Assembly: GCF_900155685.1 (NCBI RefSeq) | Contig: NZ_LT732547.1 | Span: 765,648 to 829,647, forward strand | Direction of reading: 5' to 3' | Length of the DNA: 64,000 nt | DNA from: Paenibacillus bouchesdurhonensis | GTDB taxonomy: Bacteria > Bacillota > Bacilli > Paenibacillales > Paenibacillaceae | Notes under the pieces: model-generated | What the model was told of the DNA's origin: nothing | The model's database searches: none | Seen by the model: the letters and a program-made list of their open reading frames with translations, nothing else | Position numbers and translations under genes: made by a program | Part shown: positions 6,888 through 15,687 of the stretch, one piece after another | Layout: every line of letters begins with the position of its first letter | Position numbering within the stretch: the stretch's first letter is position 1

Positions 6888-8117
6888 ATGAAGAATTCAG
6901 TTAAGCTTGGTGCAGCGTTATTAGTCACTTTATTCGTAATATCGGCTTGCAGCGATTCACGAAGCAACACTATATCCCAAGCGGGGGATTCTAACCGAAC
7001 ACTCAATGAGGTAAAAGCTGCGGAATTCAAAGCTGTGGCTCCATGGATTGCATCTAAGAATACTACCCGCATTAATACAGACGATCCGGGGGAAGCCGCA
7101 GTTACGGTTTCACGAACTCTTTGGATGGCGTCCAGTGAGAACAACCGCCCTGGAAGCATTATTCTTACAACTTTGGATAACTGGCAAAATGCTGTTGTGA
7201 GTGCAAATTTGATTCATCACCCTAGCAATGGGCCGATACTATTTGTTGAACAGGATGAGCTCCCTGAGGCAACAGAAGCTGAATTGAAGAGACTCAAGCC
7301 TATAGGAGTGGAAGAGAATGGTGGAGTTCAAGTGATTTTAGTGGGTAATCTGGATCAAAAGGTCGAGGATCAGGTGAAAAAGCTTGGATTCAAAACAGAT
7401 AAAGTTAGCGCTGGTAATCCAGCGGCGTTGGCTAAAGCCATAGATGCTTACTATGCTAAATTGGCTGGAGAAAATCCCTTTTCCGTCATTATTGGCTCCA
7501 TGGAGAGCAGGGAGTACACTATGCCTGCAATTAACTGGATTGCTCACATGCCTGAACCGTTGCTGTATGTTAACCAAAATGAAATACCACCAGAAACTAA
7601 AGAGGCTTTGGAAACGCGGGAAGGAAAAGCAAATATTTATATCTTGGGTCCCGAATCTGTGATTTCAGCTAAGGTAGAGAATGAATTAGAGCAGTATGGC
7701 AATCCGATAAGAATATCTGGTGAAGATCCTTATGCGAATGCGGTAGCATTTGCCAAATACAAAGATCCAAAAACCGGATTTGGATGGGGGATTACGACAC
7801 CTGGACATAACTTGTCATTTGTTACTGTTGATTCACCTGATTTAGCTATCGCGGGAGCCCCCTTTTCTCACTTAGGTAAACATACTCCGCTGATTTGGAT
7901 GAATAAAAGCGGCATCCCCGAATCGGTCATGTCCTATGTGATGAGTCTGCAGCCTAAATATGAGAGTTCTCCAACGGAGGGGCCGTATAATCACGCTTGG
8001 TTAATCGGCTCTGAAGCTATCATTAGCACAAAGGTTCAGGGCGAAATCGATTCGATGCTTGAAATTGAATCTAAATTAGGGGGAGGGCACGGAAGTATGC
8101 CCGGAATGAATCATTGA
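6888..8117 (+). CDS. Cell wall-binding repeat 2-like lipoprotein with Met/His-rich tail
   Basis: A 409-residue lipoprotein: the signal peptide ends in the lipobox ISAC with C21. The mature part has three units of the CW_binding_2 type (SIILTTLDNWQNAVVSANLI, then ILVGN; VIIGSMESREYTMPAINWI, then IYILGPES; FVTVDSPDLAIAGAPFSHL, then AWLIGSEAI). The C-terminus is GHGSMPGMNH, a short Met/His cluster typical of metal (copper) binding. ATG start after GAGGAGG. It is followed, after 141 bp, by a response regulator/kinase pair, and may be the surface sensor or target of that system. The metal role is inference. Confidence 0.7.
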   Translation: MKNSVKLGAALLVTLFVISACSDSRSNTISQAGDSNRTLNEVKAAEFKAVAPWIASKNTTRINTDDPGEAAVTVSRTLWMASSENNRPGSIILTTLDNWQNAVVSANLIHHPSNGPILFVEQDELPEATEAELKRLKPIGVEENGGVQVILVGNLDQKVEDQVKKLGFKTDKVSAGNPAALAKAIDAYYAKLAGENPFSVIIGSMESREYTMPAINWIAHMPEPLLYVNQNEIPPETKEALETREGKANIYILGPESVISAKVENELEQYGNPIRISGEDPYANAVAFAKYKDPKTGFGWGITTPGHNLSFVTVDSPDLAIAGAPFSHLGKHTPLIWMNKSGIPESVMSYVMSLQPKYESSPTEGPYNHAWLIGSEAIISTKVQGEIDSMLEIESKLGGGHGSMPGMNH

Positions 8118-8258
8118 ACTCCTGTAGGGGGACTATTTTTAAATTATAATATGATGTATGCGCTATTGGGATCTCACTGGAATTTCTGCGGGGCAATGTG
8201 CCTCTTTTTTCAATCAGCGCATAATAATTATTAAAGGTTGCAAGGGGTGGTGGTAGCG

Positions 8259-8972
8259 GTGACCAGGCTACAAATTCTCGTGGTGGATGATGAATGGAAT
8301 ATGCGGAACTTGCTTCGGATCTATTTGACAAAGGAAGGATTTGATGTGAAAGAGGCTTCGAATGGTAACGAAGCTTTATCGATCGTGAGGAAGCATATCT
8401 TCGACATTATCCTATTAGACATCATGCTGCCGGATATGGACGGATGGCAGGTATGTAAGGCGATCCGCAAGGAGGAGAATGTTCCCATTCTTATGTTAAC
8501 CGCGCGCTCTGAAACGAAAGACAAAGTGTATGGTCTGGGGATCGGTGCAGATGACTATCTAACCAAGCCGTTTGAACCTGAAGAGCTGCTAGCGCGGATT
8601 TACTCACTAATTCGCCGTTCTGCACTCACTCAATTCTCCGTGCCGCAAGAGCCTGTAATGGAATTCCCAGGCATAAGGATTTTTCCAGAGGGGCGTGAAG
8701 TTTATATCAATGATCTCCTGGTTGATTTTACGCAAAAGGAATTTGATTTAATTATGGTGCTTTCCAAAAGTGGACAGCGTGTTTTTACCCGAGAAGAACT
8801 CGTGAATATGATCTGGGGTAATGACTATGTTGGGGAATATCGAGTCGTTGACACCCATATCAAGAACATTCGGGAAAAGACGCAAAGTGCGGGGTTATCT
8901 TATAATTTGTTCCAAACAGTTTGGGGTGTCGGTTATAAATTCAATGGAGTAGGTAAATCCAATGAAAGATAG
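8259..8972 (+). CDS. OmpR/PhoB-family response regulator
   Basis: A 237-residue two-domain regulator. Receiver: acidic pair D10-D11, phosphoacceptor D54 in ILLDIMLPDMDG, the conserved Thr in MLTARSE and Lys in LTKPF. C-terminal winged helix (Trans_reg_C) with DFTQKEFDLIMVLSKSG and the recognition segment YRVVDTHIKNIREK. GTG at 8259 chosen because AAGGGGTGG lies 8 bp upstream; a longer TTG start lacks a site. It overlaps the kinase gene by 11 bp, so both are co-translated. Confidence 0.92.
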   Translation: MTRLQILVVDDEWNMRNLLRIYLTKEGFDVKEASNGNEALSIVRKHIFDIILLDIMLPDMDGWQVCKAIRKEENVPILMLTARSETKDKVYGLGIGADDYLTKPFEPEELLARIYSLIRRSALTQFSVPQEPVMEFPGIRIFPEGREVYINDLLVDFTQKEFDLIMVLSKSGQRVFTREELVNMIWGNDYVGEYRVVDTHIKNIREKTQSAGLSYNLFQTVWGVGYKFNGVGKSNER

Positions 8973-10362
8973 AATTGAATTTAAGTTAGGCATGATTATT
9001 CTTTCCGCTTTTGTTGTTGTAATTGTCTCGCTTGGGTTGACAATCGGCCGCATGTTTTCAAACTTTTATAATGCAGAAATGAGAACAGAGGTGGATGAGC
9101 TTACAACTCATTTCACAATGATGAGCGATTCATCTGATATCTCGACAGAACAAACGCTGCTTAAGTTTGCAGACTTTTCAAACGTAAGTATTTTATATAT
9201 AGATAAACAAGGAAATGTGCTTGCGCATTCCGGTGATTATGATTTATCGGATCAATCATTTATTCGTCCAGGCGACGTGCAGAATCTTTTCTCCGGCAAA
9301 TCTGTTGGTTTCGAACATACTAATAGAAAAGGTGAGCGCTATTTCGTAGGTGCAAAATCCATTCTAGAGGAAGATCGCGTTAAATCGGCCGTATACGTCT
9401 TGTCATCAACAAAACATATGGACGAATCTATAGCAGCCGTGCGTAATGTTCTGGTTCTATCAGGGATTGGCGCATTTTTGCTCGCACTTGGGATCGCTTG
9501 GATTATTGCACAAATCCTATCAAGACCACTGGTGCAAATGCAAGAGGCTACGCGAAAAATCGCCGCAGGTGAATTGGAAACGAGATTAAATATAGTGCGT
9601 AGGGATGAAATTGGACTGCTCGCCGGGGCGATTAATAATTTGGCGGAGGATCTTCAACGGTATCGGGATACAAGGCAAGAATTTTTCGCTAATATCTCCC
9701 ATGAGCTCCGGACGCCGATTACCTTTTTGGAAGGGTACACGAAGGTCATCCAGGATCGTCTGTATGATACGGAAGAGGAAAAGGATAAGTATTTAGATAT
9801 TATCCGCGGGGAGGCACTTCGTCTCCAGCATTTGGTGAACGACTTGTTTGAATTGGCCAAAATGGAAGAGGGAAGGATTTGTCTGTCTCTAGAGTGGGTC
9901 GATCTCTCGGAGATTACTGATAATGCAGTGCGAAAGATCCGGTTGAAAGCCAGTGATAAAGGGTTGCAGCTTAATACTCATATTAACTATAGCATTCCCC
10001 TAATTCTAGGGGACGGACTTCGTATGGAACAGGTTCTCATTAATCTGTTAGAAAATGCCATTCGATATACAGAGAAAGGGAGCATCCAGATCGAACTGAA
10101 TGAAAATTCCTCGTATATTTATTTAGCTGTGACTGATACAGGAATTGGAATCCCGGAGGCCGAGCTACCGTTTATTTTTGAACGGTTTCACAGGGTGGAG
10201 AAATCACGTTCACGAGAGTATGGCGGAACCGGCTTAGGTTTATCCATTGCTAAAAAACTGGTAGAGCTTCAAGGGGGAGAAATTCTTGTTTCTAGCAAGA
10301 TTGGGAATGGAACACGATTTGAGATCCGGTTTAAGCATGAAAGCCGAGGGGAACCGTCATGA
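8962..10362 (+). CDS. Membrane sensor histidine kinase (HAMP/HisKA/HATPase)
   Basis: A 466-residue kinase: transmembrane helices at about 9-31 and 163-187 enclose a ~130-residue extracytoplasmic sensor; HAMP 188-240; HisKA with phosphorylatable H247 in NISHELRTP; HATPase_c with N box NLLENAIRYT, DTGIGIPE and GGTGLGLSIAKKL. Cognate partner of the response regulator just upstream. The sensor domain is not rich in Cys, His or Met, so the metal may be sensed through another protein. The downstream 64-aa membrane gene overlaps its stop by 4 bp. Confidence 0.92.
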   Translation: MKDRIEFKLGMIILSAFVVVIVSLGLTIGRMFSNFYNAEMRTEVDELTTHFTMMSDSSDISTEQTLLKFADFSNVSILYIDKQGNVLAHSGDYDLSDQSFIRPGDVQNLFSGKSVGFEHTNRKGERYFVGAKSILEEDRVKSAVYVLSSTKHMDESIAAVRNVLVLSGIGAFLLALGIAWIIAQILSRPLVQMQEATRKIAAGELETRLNIVRRDEIGLLAGAINNLAEDLQRYRDTRQEFFANISHELRTPITFLEGYTKVIQDRLYDTEEEKDKYLDIIRGEALRLQHLVNDLFELAKMEEGRICLSLEWVDLSEITDNAVRKIRLKASDKGLQLNTHINYSIPLILGDGLRMEQVLINLLENAIRYTEKGSIQIELNENSSYIYLAVTDTGIGIPEAELPFIFERFHRVEKSRSREYGGTGLGLSIAKKLVELQGGEILVSSKIGNGTRFEIRFKHESRGEPS

Positions 10363-10553
10363 AAAAGATGGAGTGGCTAGTTGCAATTTTAATTATGGCT
10401 ATAGGAATGATTTGCTTAATTATTTCAGCAACGTCATTTCGTGAAATCTCATTTCTTCAAATGGGGGGTACTACAGGGAAGCTTTGTATATCTATGATTG
10501 CGGTCACCGGAACGGTTGGCCTTATTTATTATATAAAAAGTCGTAAGCAATAG
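10359..10553 (+). CDS. Small two-helix membrane protein in the two-component operon
   Basis: A 64-residue protein made almost wholly of two hydrophobic helices (about 5-27 and 38-58) with a basic C-terminus (KSRKQ). Its ATG overlaps the kinase stop as ATGA, so it is translationally coupled and likely real. No family recognised. Small membrane proteins in such positions often tune the kinase; that is inference. Confidence 0.6.
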   Translation: MKKMEWLVAILIMAIGMICLIISATSFREISFLQMGGTTGKLCISMIAVTGTVGLIYYIKSRKQ

Positions 10554-10593
10554 GATAGAAAACGAAAAAATATTGCTGGTTTCCATTCATAAA

Positions 10594-10666
10594 AAGGCGA
10601 GAATGTAACGCTCCGGATCTATATTCAGCATTTCATCCGGGCGTAACTTTTTTCGCCTTAATTTTT
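10594..10666 (+). terminator. Terminator of the two-component operon
   Basis: Outer stem AAGGCGA (10594-10600) with TCGCCTT (10653-10659), inner stem CCGGAT (10613-10618) with ATCCGG (10635-10640), then ATTTTTT. The remaining gap to the chitinase (10667-10972) holds only the cre-like site. Confidence 0.65.
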
Positions 10667-10876
10667 TGTCCTCATGGGCTGTTGATACACGATTTTGGTG
10701 TACTTACAGTTGTATGTATTCGCAAAAAATAATCCCTCTGATCTATTGATAAATATTTACAAATCATATAGATTATGTGTATATAACGTTATAATGTTTT
10801 GGAAAGCCAATGCTTGTTATTCTATGAATGCAAATTAGGTAGGGCTGAACTGAAATGAGAGAATTTATTTTAAGTT

Positions 10877-10891
10877 ATGTAAACGCTGTCA
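10877..10891 (+). promoter_or_regulatory. cre-like site upstream of chitinase
   Basis: ATGTAAACGCTGTCA fits the Bacillus catabolite-response consensus WTGNAANCGNWNNCW at every fixed position. It lies 82 bp before the chitinase start, which suggests CcpA repression on preferred sugars. Confidence 0.55.
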
Positions 10892-10972
10892 TAGACGTGA
10901 GAGGGGGTGATGCCCACGTTCAGGGTGGAGATACAGAAACCTTGCTGATTATTTTTTTGAGGAGGAGTTTAA

Positions 10973-12448
10973 TTGAGAAAGGGTTTATTTGGCATGATGG
11001 GAAAGCCAGGAGGAGTTGTACCGGTACTGATGGTCTTTGTTATGCTGGTCAGTCTGCTGCCTTTGACCGCTTCGGCCGCTGATCGTGGCGTTTGGGCGCC
11101 TAATGTGTCCTATGCGGTAAACGATACGGTGACGTATGGTGGGAATACCTACCGTAGCATTCAGCCCCATACCTCTTTAGTAGGGTGGGAACCGCCTAAT
11201 GTGCCTGCTTTATGGCAGTTGGATCAAGGCAGTGGTGGTGGCGGAGGCGACACAGAGGCACCGACGGCTCCCGCGAGCTTAACAGTGAGCGGCGTCACAT
11301 CCTCCAGCGTTACCTTGTCCTGGTCTGCGTCTACCGATAATGTAGGCGTAGCCGGATATGACGTGTATCAAGGCCCGTCGGTCGTTCTATCCGTGACAGG
11401 CACAACGGCTACAGTCACGGGACTTGCAGCCAGCACGGCTTATTCCTTTAAAGTCGTGGCCAAGGACACTGCCGGAAATCGTTCGCCGGCAAGTGCAATT
11501 GTCGACGCGACGACGTCGGCAGGAAATGGAGGAGGCGGAGGCGGGGGGCAGCTTCCAAAGCATACTTTAACGGGATACTGGCACAACTTTATTAATAACT
11601 CTAGCAATTTAAGAGTAAGAGATGTCCCTGATCAGTACGATATCATTGTATTGTCGTTTGCCAATATGGACCCTGCCAAGCCAGGCGGAGTTACCTTTAA
11701 TGTGGATTCCTCATTGTCCTCTGCTTTGGGAGGATATTCGGATGCAGATCTCATTGCCGATATCCAGGCTAAGCGTGCACAAGGGAAAAAGGTCATTATT
11801 TCCATTGGCGGGGAGCTGGGCAATATTAATTTAAATAACGCTTCCCCTAATGTAACGAATTTTGTGGACAGTATGCATGCGATCATCACTCAATTTGGTC
11901 TGGACGGCGTGGATATCGATCTGGAGCATGGCATGAATGTAGCTAATTTAACCAATGCTATCCGCCAGCTGCAGCAAAGAATCGGAAGCGAATTTATTCT
12001 AACGATGGCGCCGCAGACAATCGACATGCAGAATCCGAATACATCCTATATGCAGCTATATAACAACCTGAAAGACATTACTTCTGTCATTAATGTCCAA
12101 TACTATAATTCAGGCTGCATGCTGGGGCGCGATGGTAAATGTTACTCACAAGGAACGGTAGACTTCTTAACGGCTCTTTCCGATTTGACATTGCAGTGGG
12201 TAGAGCCGTCCCAATTAGGCATCGGTGTTCCGGCTACGCCATCAGCTGCTGGGGGAGGATATGTCTCCCCGACGGTCGTCAACAACGCGCTGAACTGCCT
12301 GGCGACCGGCAACGGCTGTGGAAGCTATAAACCAGTTGCCCAATACCCGGATATTCGGGGAGCCATGACATGGTCGATCAACTGGGATGCGACCACGAAT
12401 TATAGCTTGGCCAATACAATCAAACCTTTCTTGAATTTACTTCCTTAA
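10973..12448 (+). CDS. Secreted GH18 chitinase with CBM5/12 and FN3 domains (ChiD-like)
   Basis: 491 residues: signal peptide about 1-35 ending in TASA; chitin-binding CBM5/12 at 37-83 (WAPNVSYAVNDTVTYGG...W); Gly linker; fibronectin type III 95-182; Gly-rich linker; GH18 barrel from about 196, with SIGG at 277-280 and the catalytic DGVDIDLE at 311-318 complete (E318 proton donor). It hydrolyses chitin outside the cell. Domain order and size match chitinase D of Bacillus circulans. TTG start after GGAGGAG. A cre-like site upstream and a strong terminator downstream make it a single-gene unit. Confidence 0.93.
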   Translation: MRKGLFGMMGKPGGVVPVLMVFVMLVSLLPLTASAADRGVWAPNVSYAVNDTVTYGGNTYRSIQPHTSLVGWEPPNVPALWQLDQGSGGGGGDTEAPTAPASLTVSGVTSSSVTLSWSASTDNVGVAGYDVYQGPSVVLSVTGTTATVTGLAASTAYSFKVVAKDTAGNRSPASAIVDATTSAGNGGGGGGGQLPKHTLTGYWHNFINNSSNLRVRDVPDQYDIIVLSFANMDPAKPGGVTFNVDSSLSSALGGYSDADLIADIQAKRAQGKKVIISIGGELGNINLNNASPNVTNFVDSMHAIITQFGLDGVDIDLEHGMNVANLTNAIRQLQQRIGSEFILTMAPQTIDMQNPNTSYMQLYNNLKDITSVINVQYYNSGCMLGRDGKCYSQGTVDFLTALSDLTLQWVEPSQLGIGVPATPSAAGGGYVSPTVVNNALNCLATGNGCGSYKPVAQYPDIRGAMTWSINWDATTNYSLANTIKPFLNLLP

Positions 12449-12470
12449 ACCCGAAAGTTGAAATATAAAG

Positions 12471-12502
12471 ACAAAGCCCCGGTCAATCGACCGGGGCTTT
12501 GT
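12471..12502 (+). terminator. Strong terminator after chitinase
   Basis: ACAAAGCCCCGGTC (12471-12484) pairs perfectly with 12489-12502 around an AATC loop; stem ends in CTTTGTTGG. Confidence 0.8.
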
Positions 12503-12633
12503 TGGTCTCCAAGGGAATAAGCTTATTTATCCAGCTTTATTTAGAAGGAAGAGTCAGAATCGCTAATTTACACATGATTTATTCTCTAATTATGATGGTG
12601 CATGCCATATGGAAAATGTGGTAAATTAGTCCT

Positions 12634-12647
12634 CGAAACCGCTTTCA
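12634..12647 (+). promoter_or_regulatory. cre-like site upstream of cellulase
   Basis: CGAAACCGCTTTCA differs at one position from the palindromic catabolite-response consensus TGAAANCGNTTTCA. It lies 43 bp before the cellulase ATG. Confidence 0.45.
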
Positions 12648-12689
12648 TGACAACAAATGTTAATTCAAAAAAGGTAAAGGAGAATTCAG

Positions 12690-14387
12690 ATGAAAAAACG
12701 TAGAAGCAGTAAGGTTTTTCTCCCACTGGCCATCGTTGTTGCGTTATTGGCCGCTGTCGTTCCTGGTGCCGCTTATGCAGCGGCTCCTCAAAGTGCAATG
12801 CAGTCCTATGTTGAGGCGATGCAGCCTGGATGGAACCTTGGCAATTCTCTGGATGCTGTCGGTGCGGATGAAACGGCATGGGGCAATCCGCGTATCACCA
12901 AAGAGCTGATTCAAAATATCGCGGCTCAAGGCTATAAGAGCATACGAATTCCGGTCACCTGGGATTCACATATCGGCGGGGCTCCCAATTATCAAATCGA
13001 AGCGGCGTATTTGAATCGGGTACAGGAGGTTGTCCAATGGGCTTTAGACGCCAACCTCTATGTCATGATCAATGTCCATCATGACTCCTGGCTATGGATC
13101 AGCAAAATGGAGTCGCAGCATGATCAAGTGCTGGCCCGGTATAATGCCATTTGGAGGCAAATCGCCGATAAGTTCAAGAACAGCCCGAACAAGCTCATGT
13201 TCGAGAGCGTGAACGAGCCTCGCTTCACGGATGGCGGAACTACAGATGAAGCCAAGCAGCAAAAAATGCTGGATGAGCTCAACGTATCCTTTTTCAACAT
13301 TGTCAGAAATTCCGGGGGTCAGAATGCTACGCGCCCGCTCGTACTTTCAACACTTGAAGCATCTCCAACCCAAGAGAGAATGACGGCGCTTTATAATACG
13401 ATCTCCAAGCTGAATGACAAGAATATTATCGCTACCGTGCATTTTTATGGATTTTGGCCTTTCAGCGTAAATATTGCAGGACACACTAAATTTGATGCGG
13501 AAACACAAAATGATATTACAACAACCTTCGATAATGTGTATAACACATTTGTAGCGAAAGGAATTCCGGTGATTATCGGCGAATATGGCCTGCTTGGGTT
13601 CGATAAGCACACAGGCGTCATTGAGCAGGGGGAGAAGTTGAAGTTCTTTGAGTTTTTCGCCCAGTATGTGAAGCAAAAAAGCATGGCCACCATGTTATGG
13701 GATAACGGACAGCACTTCAATCGGACGAGCTTCAATTGGGCTGATCCGGATTTGTTTAATATGATCAAGGCCAGTTGGACGGGGCGTTCATCGACGGCTT
13801 CCAGCGATCTGCTTCATGTTAAGCAAGGAACTGCTGTCAAAGATACCTCGGTTCAGCTCAATCTGAACGGAAATACGTTAATCTCGCTTTCCGTGAACGG
13901 AACAACACTGAAGTCAGGCACGGACTATACTTTGAACGGAAGCACTTTGACTTTTAAAGCAAGTCAGCTGAGCAAGCTGACCACCTCGGGGAAACTGGGG
14001 GTAAATGCGACGATTGTGGCAAAATTCAATAAAGGCGCCGATTGGAAATTTAATGTAGTACTGTACAACACGCCCAAGCTGAGCAGTACGACAGGGACTA
14101 CTTCCTCCTTTGCGATTCCTACCGCTTTTAATGGTGATCAGCTTGCCACGATGGAAGCGGTTTATGTAAACGGAGGCAATGCCGGTCCGCATAATTGGAC
14201 CTCCTTTAAAGAATTCGAGACCACTTTCAGCCCGGCATATAGCGAGGGCAAAATCAAACTGCAGCAGGCATTTTTCAACGAAGTGAATGATGGAACAATA
14301 ACGCTTAAATTCCACTTCTGGAGCGGGGAGATCGTCAACTATACAATTAAGAAGAACGGCTCGACCGTGACGGGTACAGCTTCATAA
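12690..14387 (+). CDS. Secreted GH5 endoglucanase with CBM_X2 and CBM46-like modules
   Basis: 565 residues: signal peptide 1-30 (AAYA cleavage); GH5 barrel about 35-365 with opening motif GWNLGNSLDA, INVHHD, acid/base E176 in ESVNEPR and nucleophile E298 in IIGEYG; Ig-like CBM_X2 about 372-460; C-terminal beta-domain about 463-560 that fits CBM46. This arrangement is that of GH5 subfamily 4 cellulases such as BhCel5B, where the two modules help bind beta-glucan or xyloglucan. ATG after AAAGGAG. Single-gene unit with a cre-like site, next to the chitinase. Confidence 0.92.
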   Translation: MKKRRSSKVFLPLAIVVALLAAVVPGAAYAAAPQSAMQSYVEAMQPGWNLGNSLDAVGADETAWGNPRITKELIQNIAAQGYKSIRIPVTWDSHIGGAPNYQIEAAYLNRVQEVVQWALDANLYVMINVHHDSWLWISKMESQHDQVLARYNAIWRQIADKFKNSPNKLMFESVNEPRFTDGGTTDEAKQQKMLDELNVSFFNIVRNSGGQNATRPLVLSTLEASPTQERMTALYNTISKLNDKNIIATVHFYGFWPFSVNIAGHTKFDAETQNDITTTFDNVYNTFVAKGIPVIIGEYGLLGFDKHTGVIEQGEKLKFFEFFAQYVKQKSMATMLWDNGQHFNRTSFNWADPDLFNMIKASWTGRSSTASSDLLHVKQGTAVKDTSVQLNLNGNTLISLSVNGTTLKSGTDYTLNGSTLTFKASQLSKLTTSGKLGVNATIVAKFNKGADWKFNVVLYNTPKLSSTTGTTSSFAIPTAFNGDQLATMEAVYVNGGNAGPHNWTSFKEFETTFSPAYSEGKIKLQQAFFNEVNDGTITLKFHFWSGEIVNYTIKKNGSTVTGTAS

Positions 14388-14434
14388 GCGAGCTTGGAAA
14401 AGGATTGGTGCTCCTACGATTCAAAATGATAACA

Positions 14435-14457
14435 GCCTCGGTTGAAACGACCGAGGC
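14435..14457. terminator. Terminator between cellulase and convergent membrane gene
   Basis: GCCTCGGT and ACCGAGGC form an 8-bp stem with a short loop at 14435-14457. The T-run is weak on both strands; it may serve both converging genes. Confidence 0.6.
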
Positions 14458-14480
14458 TTGTCATATATGATTTTGTAAAG

Positions 14481-15464
14481 TTATGCCGTACTGTGCTGTC
14501 CCATCCAGACATATACCGCCATCATAGCAAACAACAGCACACAGAAATTGACAGTAACAAACAGATAGCGCAGAACAGGGCGACGGTGGAATTTGAACAG
14601 GGTTTTAAAACTATCATTGCCCTCAATAATGAACATTACTAAAATCGTATGCATTATTGTATGTCCTACAATTTCAGTAAATCCAAAGACAGTCGTGGTA
14701 GTCATGAAGATTCCTGTCAATAAAAATGAGATAAAGCGGTTCATTAGACCGACTATTAAAGCCCAGGCTAAGCCAAGTTCAATAAACCCGCTGATTAATA
14801 CAAAATCCTCCACGGTAAATCCAAACGATGGTATCCCATATTCGTGCATTAATGAACATGCTAGCTTGGCGATCGTTAATTTCTCCATGGCTAACCAGGC
14901 AAGAGATAGCCCGGTCCAAAAATATAGCATTGGAGCAACTGTTCTTTGCAGCTTAGCGCTATTTACAGCAAACAGGTAGTATATGATCCCAATATAAAAC
15001 ATGTAGTCGAGAAGGTGGAATATTCCATAGGATAGGATGGCAGTCATGTACAGGATGGTTAGGGAGGTTCCACTGACAATTAGGAGCTTGCGATTCAGCA
15101 GTCCGATCATGGCTATGAGAAGCAAAGCGTATATAGACCAATGATCGGCTGGAAAAGATGGAGCAAGGTAGGTTCCGGTAATAAGTTGAAGGATAAGGCC
15201 GATTCCGACTCCGACGCGCAGGATTAATAGTTGGAAGCGTTTTAAATTATTCAGAAACTGATGGGTTCCGCGAACAATTCTAATACGTTCAAGAGGCTCG
15301 CTGAGGATCGCGGCTAAAAATAGGATAATTAATGTGAAGCTTAACCAGAAAATAAAAGCAGGTGTAATCACTTTGGCAATAGGAAGTGGATACCAATGAG
15401 TATCTTCCGTGAACCATTTGACGTGCATGGATACGGAGAACCACTTCAAAAGCCAAGAATTCAT
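14481..15464 (-). CDS. Polytopic membrane protein, DoxX-like region possible
   Basis: 327 residues with about eight to nine hydrophobic helices. The ATG at 15464 is chosen because AAAGGAG lies 11 bp upstream, while a longer start at 15530 lacks one. The C-terminal half (LSLAWLAMEKLTIAKLA... then FIELGLAWALIVGLMNR) recalls the four-helix DoxX/SURF4 pattern of a Gly-helix followed by an EK motif, but I would not rest on this. No signal peptide, no catalytic motif. It is followed by a terminator shared with the cellulase side. Function unknown. Confidence 0.7.
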   Translation of the reverse strand: MNSWLLKWFSVSMHVKWFTEDTHWYPLPIAKVITPAFIFWLSFTLIILFLAAILSEPLERIRIVRGTHQFLNNLKRFQLLILRVGVGIGLILQLITGTYLAPSFPADHWSIYALLLIAMIGLLNRKLLIVSGTSLTILYMTAILSYGIFHLLDYMFYIGIIYYLFAVNSAKLQRTVAPMLYFWTGLSLAWLAMEKLTIAKLACSLMHEYGIPSFGFTVEDFVLISGFIELGLAWALIVGLMNRFISFLLTGIFMTTTTVFGFTEIVGHTIMHTILVMFIIEGNDSFKTLFKFHRRPVLRYLFVTVNFCVLLFAMMAVYVWMGQHSTA

Positions 15465-15617
15465 AAATAGCACAACTCCTTTACCTTGAAATGTAAATAT
15501 CCTCCAGAATAATCGTCTGTTTGTAAGCACCTCCTCTTAATATGACCGAACACATTATACCAATTTATAGGATTACATCCAATCAAAATTAAATTATTAA
15601 AATATTAGGGTTCACAC

Positions 15618-15665
15618 AAAAGGTAGACCCTCCCCTGTTAATTTCAGTGGGAGGGTCTACCTTTT
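15618..15665 (-). terminator. Terminator of the SulP gene
   Basis: A perfect 17-bp stem (AAAAGGTAGACCCTCCC at 15618-15634 with its complement at 15649-15665) with a 14-base loop; the minus-strand transcript ends the stem in CCTTTT. Confidence 0.8.
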
Positions 15666-15687
15666 GAATGCTTAATCAATAATAAAA

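Noticed and set aside
10855-11082. 75-residue open frame overlapping the chitinase start
   Set aside because: It overlaps the signal peptide region in another frame, has no ribosome site and contains the cre-like site; the chitinase frame is clearly the real one.
14593-14979. 128-residue plus-strand frame opposite the DoxX-like membrane gene
   Set aside because: The minus strand has a ribosome site, full-length membrane protein and terminator; the plus frame has none.
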